NCBI GenBank assembly: GCA_017561105.1
Contig: JAFZDR010000011.1
Span: 1 to 5,449, forward strand
Direction: 5' to 3'
From: Alistipes sp.
Lineage (GTDB): Bacteria; Bacteroidota; Bacteroidia; Bacteroidales; Rikenellaceae
DNA length: 5,449 nucleotides
Shown: piece by piece, positions 1-5,449 of the stretch
How positions within the stretch are numbered: the stretch's first letter is position 1
Layout: every line of letters begins with the position of its first letter
Position numbers and translations under genes: made by a program
The notes under the pieces: model-generated
Database searches by the model: none
What the model saw: the letters and a program-made list of their open reading frames with translations, nothing else
What the model was told of the DNA's origin: nothing

Positions 1-1
1 C

Positions 2-178
2 TTCTCGGGCGGTATTATCCACGGTCTGCTCACAAAGGCTACCCAGGGTGAGGCTTTGGAGTTTGCCGTGGCAGCTTCGGCATTGAAGCACACCATTCCG
101 GGCGATTTCAATATGGTCTCTATTGCAGAGGTCGAGGCGTTGTGCGGTGGCGATGCAAGCGGACGAGTTCAACGATAA
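2..178 (+). CDS. kdgK: 2-keto-3-deoxygluconate kinase, C-terminal end only (PfkB family)
   Basis: Only the last 58 residues are present; the gene enters from the left edge. The first visible residues, [10 protein letters not shown], are what follows the GAGD catalytic/anion-hole motif in PfkB-type sugar kinases, so the catalytic Asp itself lies just outside the window. The rest (KHTIPGDFN, then IAEVEAL, ending in SGRVQR) matches the C-terminal style I know from Bacteroidales KDG kinases. The family phosphorylates 2-keto-3-deoxygluconate to KDPG with ATP in the cytoplasm, the last activation step of hexuronate and pectin catabolism. The TAA stop is 13 bases before the aldolase that uses its product, which strongly supports the substrate assignment over other PfkB kinases such as ribokinase or fructokinase. 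The full-length protein would be expected to be about 340 residues. Confidence 0.87.
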   Translation, partial: FSGGIIHGLLTKATQGEALEFAVAASALKHTIPGDFNMVSIAEVEALCGGDASGRVQR

Positions 179-191
179 AATTTTTGTGATT

Positions 192-860
192 ATGGCACGA
201 TTCGATAAATTGACAGTTCTTAATAAGATCTACGCTACAGGCATTGTTCCTGTATTTTACAATAGCGATGTCGAGGTTGCAAAGCAGGTTGTAAAGGCTT
301 GCTACGAGGGTGGCATTCGCGCATTCGAGTTCACAAACCGTGGCGATTTCGCGCACGAGGTATTTGCTGAGGTGGTGAAATTTGCCGCTAAGGAGTGTCC
401 CGAAATGGCTGTGGGTGTAGGCTCGGTAGTAGATGCACCAACTGCAGCGCTCTACATTCAGATGGGAGCATGCTTTGTGGTAGGTCCGCTCTTCAACCCT
501 GATGTTGCGAAGGTCTGCAACCGCAGACTTATTCCATACACCCCGGGTTGTGGCTCAATCACCGAGGTAGGTATGGCTCAGGAGGCTGGTTGCGATCTCT
601 GCAAGGTCTTCCCTGGCGATGTCCTCGGCCCTAAGTTTGTTAAGGGTTTGATGGCGCCGATGCCGTGGAGCAAGATTATGGTTACAGGCGGTGTAGAGCC
701 TACTGTAGAGAACCTCTCATCGTGGTTTAAGGCCGGTGCATTTGCCGTAGGTATGGGCAGTTGTCTCTTCCCTAAGGAGTTGATGGCAAACAAAGATTGG
801 AGCGCTATCAGCCGCATTTGTTCGGAGGCTATCGCCGTTGCAGTTTCGTTGAGAAAGTAG
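192..860 (+). CDS. eda: KDPG aldolase (2-dehydro-3-deoxy-phosphogluconate / 4-hydroxy-2-oxoglutarate aldolase)
   Basis: A 222-residue class I aldolase, close to the 213 residues of E. coli Eda. It cleaves KDPG to pyruvate and glyceraldehyde-3-phosphate in the cytoplasm. Visible active-site elements are Glu46 and Arg50 in FEFTNR (general base and carboxylate binding), GVGS at 75-78, TPGCGS at 117-122, the Schiff-base lysine Lys138 in DLCKVFPGD, and the phosphate-binding VTGG at 164-167 and GMGS at 187-190. The segment VGPLFNP (97-103) replaces the ISPG-type loop of E. coli Eda; I remember this as normal for Bacteroidetes versions. The ATG at 192 was chosen because family similarity begins at once. 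The frame is open upstream to an ATG at 123, but that extension overlaps the kdgK end and has no family counterpart. No Shine-Dalgarno precedes the start, only an AT-rich leader. The gene is almost certainly cotranscribed with kdgK. Confidence 0.95.
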   Translation: MARFDKLTVLNKIYATGIVPVFYNSDVEVAKQVVKACYEGGIRAFEFTNRGDFAHEVFAEVVKFAAKECPEMAVGVGSVVDAPTAALYIQMGACFVVGPLFNPDVAKVCNRRLIPYTPGCGSITEVGMAQEAGCDLCKVFPGDVLGPKFVKGLMAPMPWSKIMVTGGVEPTVENLSSWFKAGAFAVGMGSCLFPKELMANKDWSAISRICSEAIAVAVSLRK

Positions 861-872
861 ATAAACGACAAC

Positions 873-912
873 AAAAAAGATTGAGGGAGTTGCTGCTCCC
901 TCAATCTTTTTT
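873..912. terminator. Bidirectional intrinsic terminator between convergent genes
   Basis: A perfect 17-bp inverted repeat: AAAAAAGATTGAGGGAG (873-889) and CTCCCTCAATCTTTTTT (896-912), separated by the six-base loop TTGCTG. The stem has its GC-rich part next to the loop. It ends in an A tract on one side and a T tract on the other, so on either strand the transcript forms a hairpin followed by U residues. It lies 12 bases after the eda stop and 17 bases beyond the metallophosphoesterase stop, in the 69-base gap between two converging genes. This is the expected place for a shared rho-independent terminator. Confidence 0.93.
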
Positions 913-929
913 ATGCGTATTACCTATCT

Positions 930-2093
930 CTATTTGAAGGTATGCGACTTCTTAACCGCACCTGTTGTATCGATAACATCAACCTTGATACCTTCGGCAT
1001 CGACATTCGCCTTCAATGCTGTCTTGTTGCCATTCACGAGGATTGGGAACTCGGCATCGGTAGTATCAGGAGTGTTGTATGAATATCTGTGAGTGTGACC
1101 TGAGATCATCACTGTGATATTTGCCTTATTCAAGATAGGGAAGAAGCACTCGCCTGCATGCTTAGGGCCATGCCACATATTCTTACCGCCGATAGGAGGC
1201 ATATGCATAAGCACTACGCGATATTTTGCACTCTTGCACTCATCGCTCTCGACAACCTTCTTCAACCACTCGGCCTCCTCCATACGATACTTGTCGTACT
1301 CGGCAGTCTCGTAATACTCGAGGCAGCTATCCGGCTTATCCTCGCCACCATCCAACACAATGAAGAATACATCGCCGTGCTTCAAGGTGTAGTATGGTTT
1401 ATTTGTGGTTGTAGGGAAGTAGTCCAAGAAGCTTGTAGCGAACAAACCGCGAGTCTCGTGGTTACCGCGTACAAGATAGAACGGAACCTTCTTTGCAAAA
1501 CGATCAATCGAAGCGTTTACAAAGCCGTCGAACAACACCTGCTCGGTTGGCACCATGCTTACCATATCGCCATTGTAGAAGAACATATCGGTCTTGCCCT
1601 CCTCGTAGGTATTGAGCAATGCGTTCAATTTATCCTGGTTGGCGTGAATATCGTTCAAAACGATAAACTGAATGCTCTCCTTCTTAGGGTCGAGGGTCGG
1701 AATAATACCATGCTTGCTCTTGCCATAAACGCGAGTTGTAGCCACATGGCCATAGGTTACACGGTGGCCCTTAACATCAATAACCTCCTTAGAAGAGATT
1801 GCGTAACGATACCTCTTGCCGGGCTCCAAACCTGTGATGCGCACCTGATGAAGAGTGCCGTAAACGCGCTTACCAAGATAAGTCTGGTAGTAGCGTGGGC
1901 GCTCCACATGATAGAAGTTGGTACCGTCATCCGGAGCAACTTCAACCCATGAGAGGGCCTTCGCATCGGTTACCCACATAATGGTAGCCTCAGTCTCGGT
2001 TACGGCCTGAAGATATGGGCCGTGAATAAACTTAATAGCCTGTGCAGAGTATACTCCGCAAAGCATTACCAATGCAATAAGAATCTTTTTCAT
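930..2093 (-). CDS. Secreted metallophosphoesterase with purple-acid-phosphatase-like N-terminal domain
   Basis: 387 residues. Residues 1-19 form a signal peptide (KK, hydrophobic core, AQA cleavage site before Ile20) with no lipobox, so a periplasmic or secreted protein is expected. Residues about 22-120 look like the fibronectin-III-like N-terminal domain of purple acid phosphatases (HGPYLQAVTETEATIMW, then GLEPGKRYRYAI). Residues about 142-340 are a calcineurin-like phosphoesterase with all its metal-ligand motifs: Asp148-x-His150, Gly175-Asp176, Gly210-Asn211-His212-Glu213, His297 and Gly332-His-Thr-His335. The family hydrolyses phosphomonoesters or diesters using two metal ions; the substrate cannot be read from the sequence. 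The tyrosine of true purple acid phosphatases is missing from the GD motif (GDMVS), so it is probably not a purple Fe(III) enzyme. It is the last gene of the minus-strand operon, 19 bases after the lipoprotein gene, and ends at the shared terminator. Confidence 0.92.
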   Translation of the reverse strand: MKKILIALVMLCGVYSAQAIKFIHGPYLQAVTETEATIMWVTDAKALSWVEVAPDDGTNFYHVERPRYYQTYLGKRVYGTLHQVRITGLEPGKRYRYAISSKEVIDVKGHRVTYGHVATTRVYGKSKHGIIPTLDPKKESIQFIVLNDIHANQDKLNALLNTYEEGKTDMFFYNGDMVSMVPTEQVLFDGFVNASIDRFAKKVPFYLVRGNHETRGLFATSFLDYFPTTTNKPYYTLKHGDVFFIVLDGGEDKPDSCLEYYETAEYDKYRMEEAEWLKKVVESDECKSAKYRVVLMHMPPIGGKNMWHGPKHAGECFFPILNKANITVMISGHTHRYSYNTPDTTDAEFPILVNGNKTALKANVDAEGIKVDVIDTTGAVKKSHTFK

Positions 2094-2112
2094 GATAGTT
2101 TATTTTAGGTTA

Positions 2113-4266
2113 TTACTCTTTTTCAAACAACAACACGGCAAGGTCGTACTGGCCAAGGGTAATCTTCTTGCCCTTATTCTCGACCAAGGCGTTACCGAGT
2201 GTAGAGTGCTCGACATAGCGGAAGCCCGGTACCTTGATGCCGGTCTTCAAAATCTGCTCCTCGCGCAACTGGTTAGCCGCAACGATAGCCATTCGTTTGC
2301 CATCCTTGGCAAGGAAGGCGTGAGCTGTAACGCTCTTATTCTTATTCTCGAAGCCGAGTTCATCCATATAACGGCCGCAGAGGAGCATATCCTCGTACTT
2401 CTCCTTGATGATATTAGCCTCGTTGAGATATGCCTGATATGTAGGGCACTTGTCGATCAAATCGCGCGAGCGGTAGATCTCGATATCGATGCGCTGACCG
2501 TCGAGGATGGTGTAGTTCACATGCCACTTAACATCGCGATCGTCGCGGTGACCGCGCTCCGAGAAGATAAACTCAGGGAAGGCGTATCGGAAGAAGTTCA
2601 TCCAGCGGGTCTTCGAATCCTTGTTCGACGGGTGACCGTGGGTATAAGCGGCATACTGTGCAAGTGCATCCACGGTACTCTCGGTACCGAGAGCGAACTC
2701 AGGAGCCTTGTCAAGGTAGCGATCACGCAAAATCTCGAGCACCTGCATACGCTTCTGAATAGCGAATACATCAGGTACAGGGAACTCGCGCGAGGTATCC
2801 CAATCGGCACTTTCGCGCTCTACGAAGCCGAGTTGATCGTAGAATACCGAGCTTGCGCCAAGGGCATAAGCTCGATCCTGCAACTGCGCCAACACGCGAT
2901 TCCACTCCTTGTTCATCATTGTAGCGACCGCAAAAGTACGACCTCCATAGACATTGAGATAGGAGCCATGGCCCGTAAACTTGTAACGCTCGAGCATCGG
3001 TGCTCCCGTAATGTCGTGGCGGCAAACCTTATCGCCCATACCGCTCTTGTAGTAGCGGCTCTCGCGGTCAATCAGCTTACCATTATAATATAACAAGAGG
3101 TGGCTGCCATCCTCGCGATACTTTGCAATGGCCTCCTTCAATGCCGCATCACCACCCTGCGAGAGATCCTCCGAATAGTCCGGGTTACCATGGTCGTGGC
3201 CTTCGTTCCACCATCCGAAGAGGAATACGGTATTCGAGTTGATAGTCTTATCCACATCCTTCAAACGGCCGGACAAATCGGGGTAACGGAACAAATACTC
3301 GCCGCACTGGTGCTTGAAGATTACGCGCTGCCAGCTACGCATCTTCTGCACCCACTCCGGAGCGGGCTTGTAATCGAACCACTCGTTTGCCCAGGTACGA
3401 TAGATATTTGCAGCATTGTGCCAAGTGCCGTTGTATGGCGATACAACATTTGCCTTGCACTCCCACTTATCGCCATAAAGAGCGTGTGGGTACTTGTAGA
3501 AACCGAGCTCCAATATATCGAACTTGCCATTCTCGCGCTTATAGACGCGCAAGCCGTGGGTTGTATCCTGGAATGTCTTATCGTGGCTACCAAAATAGAG
3601 GCCCTGCTTCTCGCCCAAGAGACCGAAGCAGTTCATAAATACGCAATATCCGTAGCGGATATAGTGCTCGTAGAAATACTGCTCGGGGCGGAAGTAGTGC
3701 TTTGGCGAGAGGTCACTGATAGTCTTAATCGGATCATCGTGCAACTTACCACCTGCATGTGCAGTGTAGAGCTTATGGTCGGCAGGAGCCTTTATATCGC
3801 GAATAAGCGGGTACTGCAACTCACGGATAACGGTATGCGGCTCGTTATTAGCCAAAGCCGACTCGAAGCGCACCTTATCCTCCTCCAACACAACCTTCAA
3901 GGTTACGACAAACTTCAACTCCTTGCCGTGAGCCTTAACAGATGGGTAGTGGAGTGTGATTGTGTTGCCCTCGTGCGACACCTCAACCTGCTGCTCCTCG
4001 CCCAACACCTGAATCTCCTCCTCGGCGTGAGTATCGTAGTAGATACGCCACAAGTATTCGCCCGCAGCGTAGTCGTGGCCGGTATGCTCGTTGCGCAAAG
4101 AGTAGAGTTTGCCGTCCTTACCAATGGTAACGCTCATATTCTCGTTCGACATAGTGTAGCAACAATCCTTCGCATCGCAACACTTTGTCTGCATATCCGC
4201 TCTCTTTGTGCCACCGCACGATACGAGCAGAAGCGCCATAGCCAAAACTGCAAAAATTCTCTTCAT
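2113..4266 (-). CDS. Putative glycoside-hydrolase-like lipoprotein of uncharacterised family (resembles DUF6259-type proteins)
   Basis: 717 residues. The N-terminus is a lipoprotein signal: MKR, a hydrophobic stretch, then the lipobox LVSC with Cys17 as the lipidated residue. No acidic surface-export signal follows (GGTKRAD), so the periplasmic side is at least as likely as the cell surface. Residues about 40-290 look beta-rich. Residues about 300-580 have the alternating pattern of a TIM barrel, with aromatic and acidic motifs at strand ends: FGWWNEGHDHGNPDY (350-364), FYDQLG (475-480), GTES (527-530) and FPEFIFSERG (563-572). Residues about 645-717 look like a closing beta domain. This three-part layout is typical of carbohydrate-active enzymes. 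Asp477 and Glu529 are candidate catalytic residues, which is inference. The DUF6259 comparison is from memory and unverified; substrate and activity are unknown. A Cys-rich patch, CCDAKDCC (29-36), follows the anchor. The gene starts 21 bases after lutC and is followed 19 bases later by the phosphoesterase gene. Confidence 0.8.
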   Translation of the reverse strand: MKRIFAVLAMALLLVSCGGTKRADMQTKCCDAKDCCYTMSNENMSVTIGKDGKLYSLRNEHTGHDYAAGEYLWRIYYDTHAEEEIQVLGEEQQVEVSHEGNTITLHYPSVKAHGKELKFVVTLKVVLEEDKVRFESALANNEPHTVIRELQYPLIRDIKAPADHKLYTAHAGGKLHDDPIKTISDLSPKHYFRPEQYFYEHYIRYGYCVFMNCFGLLGEKQGLYFGSHDKTFQDTTHGLRVYKRENGKFDILELGFYKYPHALYGDKWECKANVVSPYNGTWHNAANIYRTWANEWFDYKPAPEWVQKMRSWQRVIFKHQCGEYLFRYPDLSGRLKDVDKTINSNTVFLFGWWNEGHDHGNPDYSEDLSQGGDAALKEAIAKYREDGSHLLLYYNGKLIDRESRYYKSGMGDKVCRHDITGAPMLERYKFTGHGSYLNVYGGRTFAVATMMNKEWNRVLAQLQDRAYALGASSVFYDQLGFVERESADWDTSREFPVPDVFAIQKRMQVLEILRDRYLDKAPEFALGTESTVDALAQYAAYTHGHPSNKDSKTRWMNFFRYAFPEFIFSERGHRDDRDVKWHVNYTILDGQRIDIEIYRSRDLIDKCPTYQAYLNEANIIKEKYEDMLLCGRYMDELGFENKNKSVTAHAFLAKDGKRMAIVAANQLREEQILKTGIKVPGFRYVEHSTLGNALVENKGKKITLGQYDLAVLLFEKE

Positions 4267-4287
4267 TGTAGTATAGGTTTAATCTGT

Positions 4288-4863
4288 TTATTCGGTCAAA
4301 ATTATGGTTGCACGCATTGCACCATGAGCTCCCATAACCAGCGCCTGCTCGATATCGGCAGTCTTTGACGGGCCCGAAATAAAGGCTCCGTAGGCGATAT
4401 CGTCGAGCGAAACGAGCTTCATTGCATCGTGCATGGTATCGACCACAGCCGACTTGCTCACAACCAATACAAGATGCTGGCAAGCGAACAAATGCGCTCT
4501 TCTGCGTCCCTCGACGGGTACCCACACTGCACCATTTTCGGCTACCGCTACCCTACCGCAGGCAACTGCTGTGTAGTTGCCACCGAGTTCGTGAACATCG
4601 GCAACAGAATCGGGATTGAGCGCCTTATCCTTCAACTCCTTCAACGACGATACGAGATTTTCGGTATCTACGCCCAATGTAACGAGAGTTTCGAGCAATG
4701 AGCCCTGCAACTCTGCAACCTCGCCACCCACAGCCTTAACCATATCGGCAAAGTGGGATACCCTATCCTCAAAGCGAATAGCCTTGAGCGCTATTTCGGG
4801 CTTTTGCACCTCAGCAACCTCAACTGCACGAAGTCTGTTTAGTATATTATCTCTTGCACTCAT
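4288..4863 (-). CDS. lutC: Lactate utilisation protein C (LUD domain)
   Basis: 191 residues; LutC/YkgG proteins are usually about 200-240, so this is a compact member. It is a soluble cytoplasmic protein. The family pattern runs from the N-terminal helix (SARDNILNRLR) to the LUD-domain landmarks: ENGAVWV (109-115), the hydrophobic strand HLVLVV (130-135) and the signature ISGPSKTADIE (162-172) followed by GAHG (178-181) near the C-terminus. With LutA and LutB it forms the iron-sulfur L-lactate oxidation system, which converts L-lactate to pyruvate. The exact role of LutC in the complex is not known to me. The start ATG lies only 3 bases after the lutB stop, indicating translational coupling. 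The identity is secure because of both motif and neighbour. Confidence 0.92.
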   Translation of the reverse strand: MSARDNILNRLRAVEVAEVQKPEIALKAIRFEDRVSHFADMVKAVGGEVAELQGSLLETLVTLGVDTENLVSSLKELKDKALNPDSVADVHELGGNYTAVACGRVAVAENGAVWVPVEGRRRAHLFACQHLVLVVSKSAVVDTMHDAMKLVSLDDIAYGAFISGPSKTADIEQALVMGAHGAMRATIILTE

Positions 4864-4866
4864 CGC

Positions 4867-5449
4867 TTACTCTCCCTTTTCGATTTTACCCTTGCGCCAC
4901 AATACGCGGAAGCTCTGCTTTGCAAAGTGAGGCATCTCGCGACCCGATGCGCACCAAGGGTTTATGCTATTGTTATAGACAAAGCGAGGAATATATGGTG
5001 CAACAGCAAGGCCCGCATTCATCAAACGAGGGTTGCGCATCATCAAATTCATCGCCTTGACAATCATCATCTTCTTTTTGTCGGCTATGCCGAGTGGTGC
5101 CATCTGCTGACGCCACATATAGATCTGCTCAGCCAAATCGACCTTTGCAGGGCAGACACCCGAGCACGAATAGCATAACGAGCAACCCGAAACATTGCCG
5201 CCATACGCCTCAGGCGAACGCAACATTCCGAGATTTATGCCGAGAGGTCCCGGAATAAAGTATGAGTAGGAGTAACCGCCCGATCGACGATATACGGGGC
5301 AGGTATTCATACAAGCTCCGCAACGCATACACTTCAACATATTGCGGTGTTGCTCATTTGCCAACGACTCCAAATCGGGAACGAGTTTCTCCAAGCCCAT
5401 AATGGCGATATGCGTATCGGTAAACGAGGTTCCCATATCGGCATTACCC
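4867..5449 (-). CDS. lutB: Lactate utilisation iron-sulfur protein B, C-terminal part (5' end outside window)
   Basis: About 194 C-terminal residues of a protein that is normally about 450-480. The frame runs open to the right edge: the codons before the Met at 5434-5436 read GNAD, continuing the family pattern GNADMGT...THIAIMGLEKLVPD, so that Met is internal and not a start. Two 4Fe-4S ferredoxin-type motifs are complete: CMRCGACMNTCP (codons 5331-5296) and CSLCYSCSGVCP (5184-5149), each CxxCxxCxxxCP. The missing N-terminal part would hold the LUD-like domain. LutB is the electron-transfer subunit of the cytoplasmic LutABC L-lactate oxidation complex. It overlaps nothing and is followed 3 bases later by lutC. 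lutA would be expected immediately upstream, beyond the window. The operon promoter is also not visible here. Confidence 0.93.
   Translation of the reverse strand, partial: GNADMGTSFTDTHIAIMGLEKLVPDLESLANEQHRNMLKCMRCGACMNTCPVYRRSGGYSYSYFIPGPLGINLGMLRSPEAYGGNVSGCSLCYSCSGVCPAKVDLAEQIYMWRQQMAPLGIADKKKMMIVKAMNLMMRNPRLMNAGLAVAPYIPRFVYNNSINPWCASGREMPHFAKQSFRVLWRKGKIEKGE
4872..4876 (-). promoter_or_regulatory. Possible Shine-Dalgarno for lutC inside the lutB 3' end
   Basis: On the minus strand GGGAG lies 8 bases before the lutC ATG, within the last codons of lutB. The spacing is right for a ribosome binding site. It is the only complete gene start in the window with such a motif; the leaders of eda, the lipoprotein gene and the phosphoesterase gene are AT-rich and lack it. 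Because Bacteroidetes use Shine-Dalgarno pairing weakly, and because these bases also encode the lutB C-terminus (KGE), it may be incidental. Confidence 0.35.

Noticed and set aside
123..191. Longer start for the KDPG aldolase at the ATG at 123
   Set aside because: This would add 23 residues overlapping the kdgK end, with no match to the family; the ATG at 192 gives the usual N-terminus and length.
97..860. Altered active site in the KDPG aldolase (VGPLFNP in place of an ISPG-type loop)
   Set aside because: The Schiff-base Lys138, Glu46, Arg50 and phosphate-binding glycines are all present, and I recall the same loop from ordinary Bacteroidetes aldolases, so it is a lineage trait and not a defect.
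1158..1952. Plus-strand 264-residue open frame opposite the metallophosphoesterase gene
   Set aside because: It is again in exact antisense register with a gene that has every phosphoesterase motif; the product has no family resemblance.
2092..4368. Long plus-strand open frames (2092-3093 and 3100-4368) opposite the lipoprotein gene
   Set aside because: They are codon-for-codon antisense to the real gene (same frame phase), so they stay open simply because the gene almost never uses TTA, CTA or TCA codons. The translations are Leu/Ile/Val/Ala-rich with no recognisable motif, and the minus strand encodes a coherent lipoprotein.
4118..4525. Minus-strand 135-residue open frame bridging lutC and the lipoprotein gene
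   Set aside because: It lies in another frame inside two well-supported genes, is rich in Arg and Cys, and has no motif; it is a shadow frame.
5434..5436. Met at 5434-5436 as the start of a short ferredoxin-like gene of 189 residues
   Set aside because: The frame stays open to the window edge and the codons before it (GNAD) belong to the LutB family pattern, so the gene is cut by the window and is not a short independent gene.

Overview
The window looks like chromosomal DNA of a gut-type Bacteroidales bacterium, possibly Alistipes/Rikenellaceae. The reasons are the particular versions of the KDG kinase C-terminus and KDPG aldolase, the lut genes, a lipoprotein of a kind common in Bacteroidetes, and start sites that mostly lack a Shine-Dalgarno sequence. 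Genus-level placement is a guess from protein style. Coding density is very high. There is no RNA gene, mobile element or CRISPR array, and no gene-free stretch over 100 bases.

Left part, plus strand (2-860): the 3' end of a 2-keto-3-deoxygluconate kinase gene (kdgK) is followed 13 bases later by a complete KDPG aldolase gene (eda). Together they turn KDG, the common intermediate of hexuronate and pectin breakdown, into KDPG and then pyruvate plus glyceraldehyde-3-phosphate. A perfect 17-bp hairpin flanked by A and T tracts (873-912) ends this transcript and also the one arriving from the other side.

Right part, minus strand (5449 down to 930): four tightly packed genes, read in the order lutB (its 5' end lies outside the window), lutC, a 717-residue lipoprotein, and a secreted metallophosphoesterase. 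The spacers are 3, 21 and 19 bases, so this is very probably one operon, with lutA expected just beyond the window. LutB and LutC are cytoplasmic subunits of the iron-sulfur L-lactate oxidising system. The two distal genes encode exported proteins. The lipoprotein has the architecture of a glycoside hydrolase of uncharacterised family. The last protein joins a purple-acid-phosphatase-like N-terminal domain to an ordinary two-metal phosphoesterase domain.

How the parts fit: both halves converge on pyruvate, and the lut operon carries two envelope hydrolases that are not part of the classical lactate pathway. This linkage, and the uncharacterised lipoprotein itself, are the most interesting points. 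Nothing here amounts to a clear new defence or mobile system.
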